Under the pieces are notes generated by a model, which worked only from the letters and a program-made list of their open reading frames with translations, was not told the origin of the DNA and searched no databases. This document shows positions 15,480-17,297 of a stretch of 17,297 bases of DNA, piece after piece (the first letter of the stretch is position 1; each line of letters starts with the position of its first letter). The position numbers and the translations under genes are program-made. Source of the DNA: DATAYA01 sp036272815 (GTDB lineage: Bacteria; Pseudomonadota; Alphaproteobacteria; Acetobacterales; Acetobacteraceae). The stretch covers positions 1-17,297 of the forward strand of contig DATAYA010000362.1 of NCBI GenBank assembly GCA_036272815.1, given 5' to 3'.

Positions 15480-17297
<1,818 letters not shown>

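Overview
This is a GC-rich window with dense bacterial coding and short intergenic gaps. GC-biased third codon positions, an RND efflux pair, malate synthase G, a BisC-type molybdoenzyme and a TPP riboswitch ahead of thiC all suggest a proteobacterium. An alphaproteobacterium of the Rhodospirillales/Acetobacteraceae kind is most likely, but that is inferred from gene style only. I see no IS element, phage gene, CRISPR array, tRNA or rRNA. No gap without a gene exceeds 300 bases. The largest (15197-15479) holds the thiC riboswitch.

Layout: (1) 1-2295 (+) is a cytoplasmic biotin/S-oxide reductase-like molybdoenzyme. (2) 2340-4471 (-) is a compact five-gene run read right to left. It starts with an exported TPR protein, then a metallo-beta-lactamase-fold protein with an N-terminal zinc ribbon and a degenerate metal motif. 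Three tiny tightly packed genes follow: a basic helical protein, a 56-residue coiled coil that begins at GTG, and a single-span membrane protein. (3) 4657-5784 (+) is a caa3-type cytochrome oxidase assembly factor (CtaG family), divergent from the TPR gene. (4) 5962-10313 (+) is a two-gene RND efflux operon, adaptor then inner-membrane pump. (5) 10315-12287 (-) is an ATPase and one permease of a spermidine/putrescine/iron-type ABC importer, overlapping by GTGA. Its permease stop codon lies one base from the RND pump stop codon. (6) 12445-14610 (+) is malate synthase G (glcB). (7) 14639-15196 (-) is an exported protein made of two peptidoglycan-binding repeats. (8) 15329-17297 (+) is a TPP riboswitch followed by thiC, which runs off the right edge still open.

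The window looks like a mosaic of housekeeping modules rather than one pathway. The clearest regulatory logic is thiamine feedback on thiC: the aptamer is followed by a hairpin whose 3' arm covers part of the thiC Shine-Dalgarno. The least explained part is the right-to-left cluster at 2340-4471, where three very small genes are packed at translational-coupling distances below the MBL/TPR genes. I did not find a convincing wholly new system. That cluster is the best candidate for undescribed biology.
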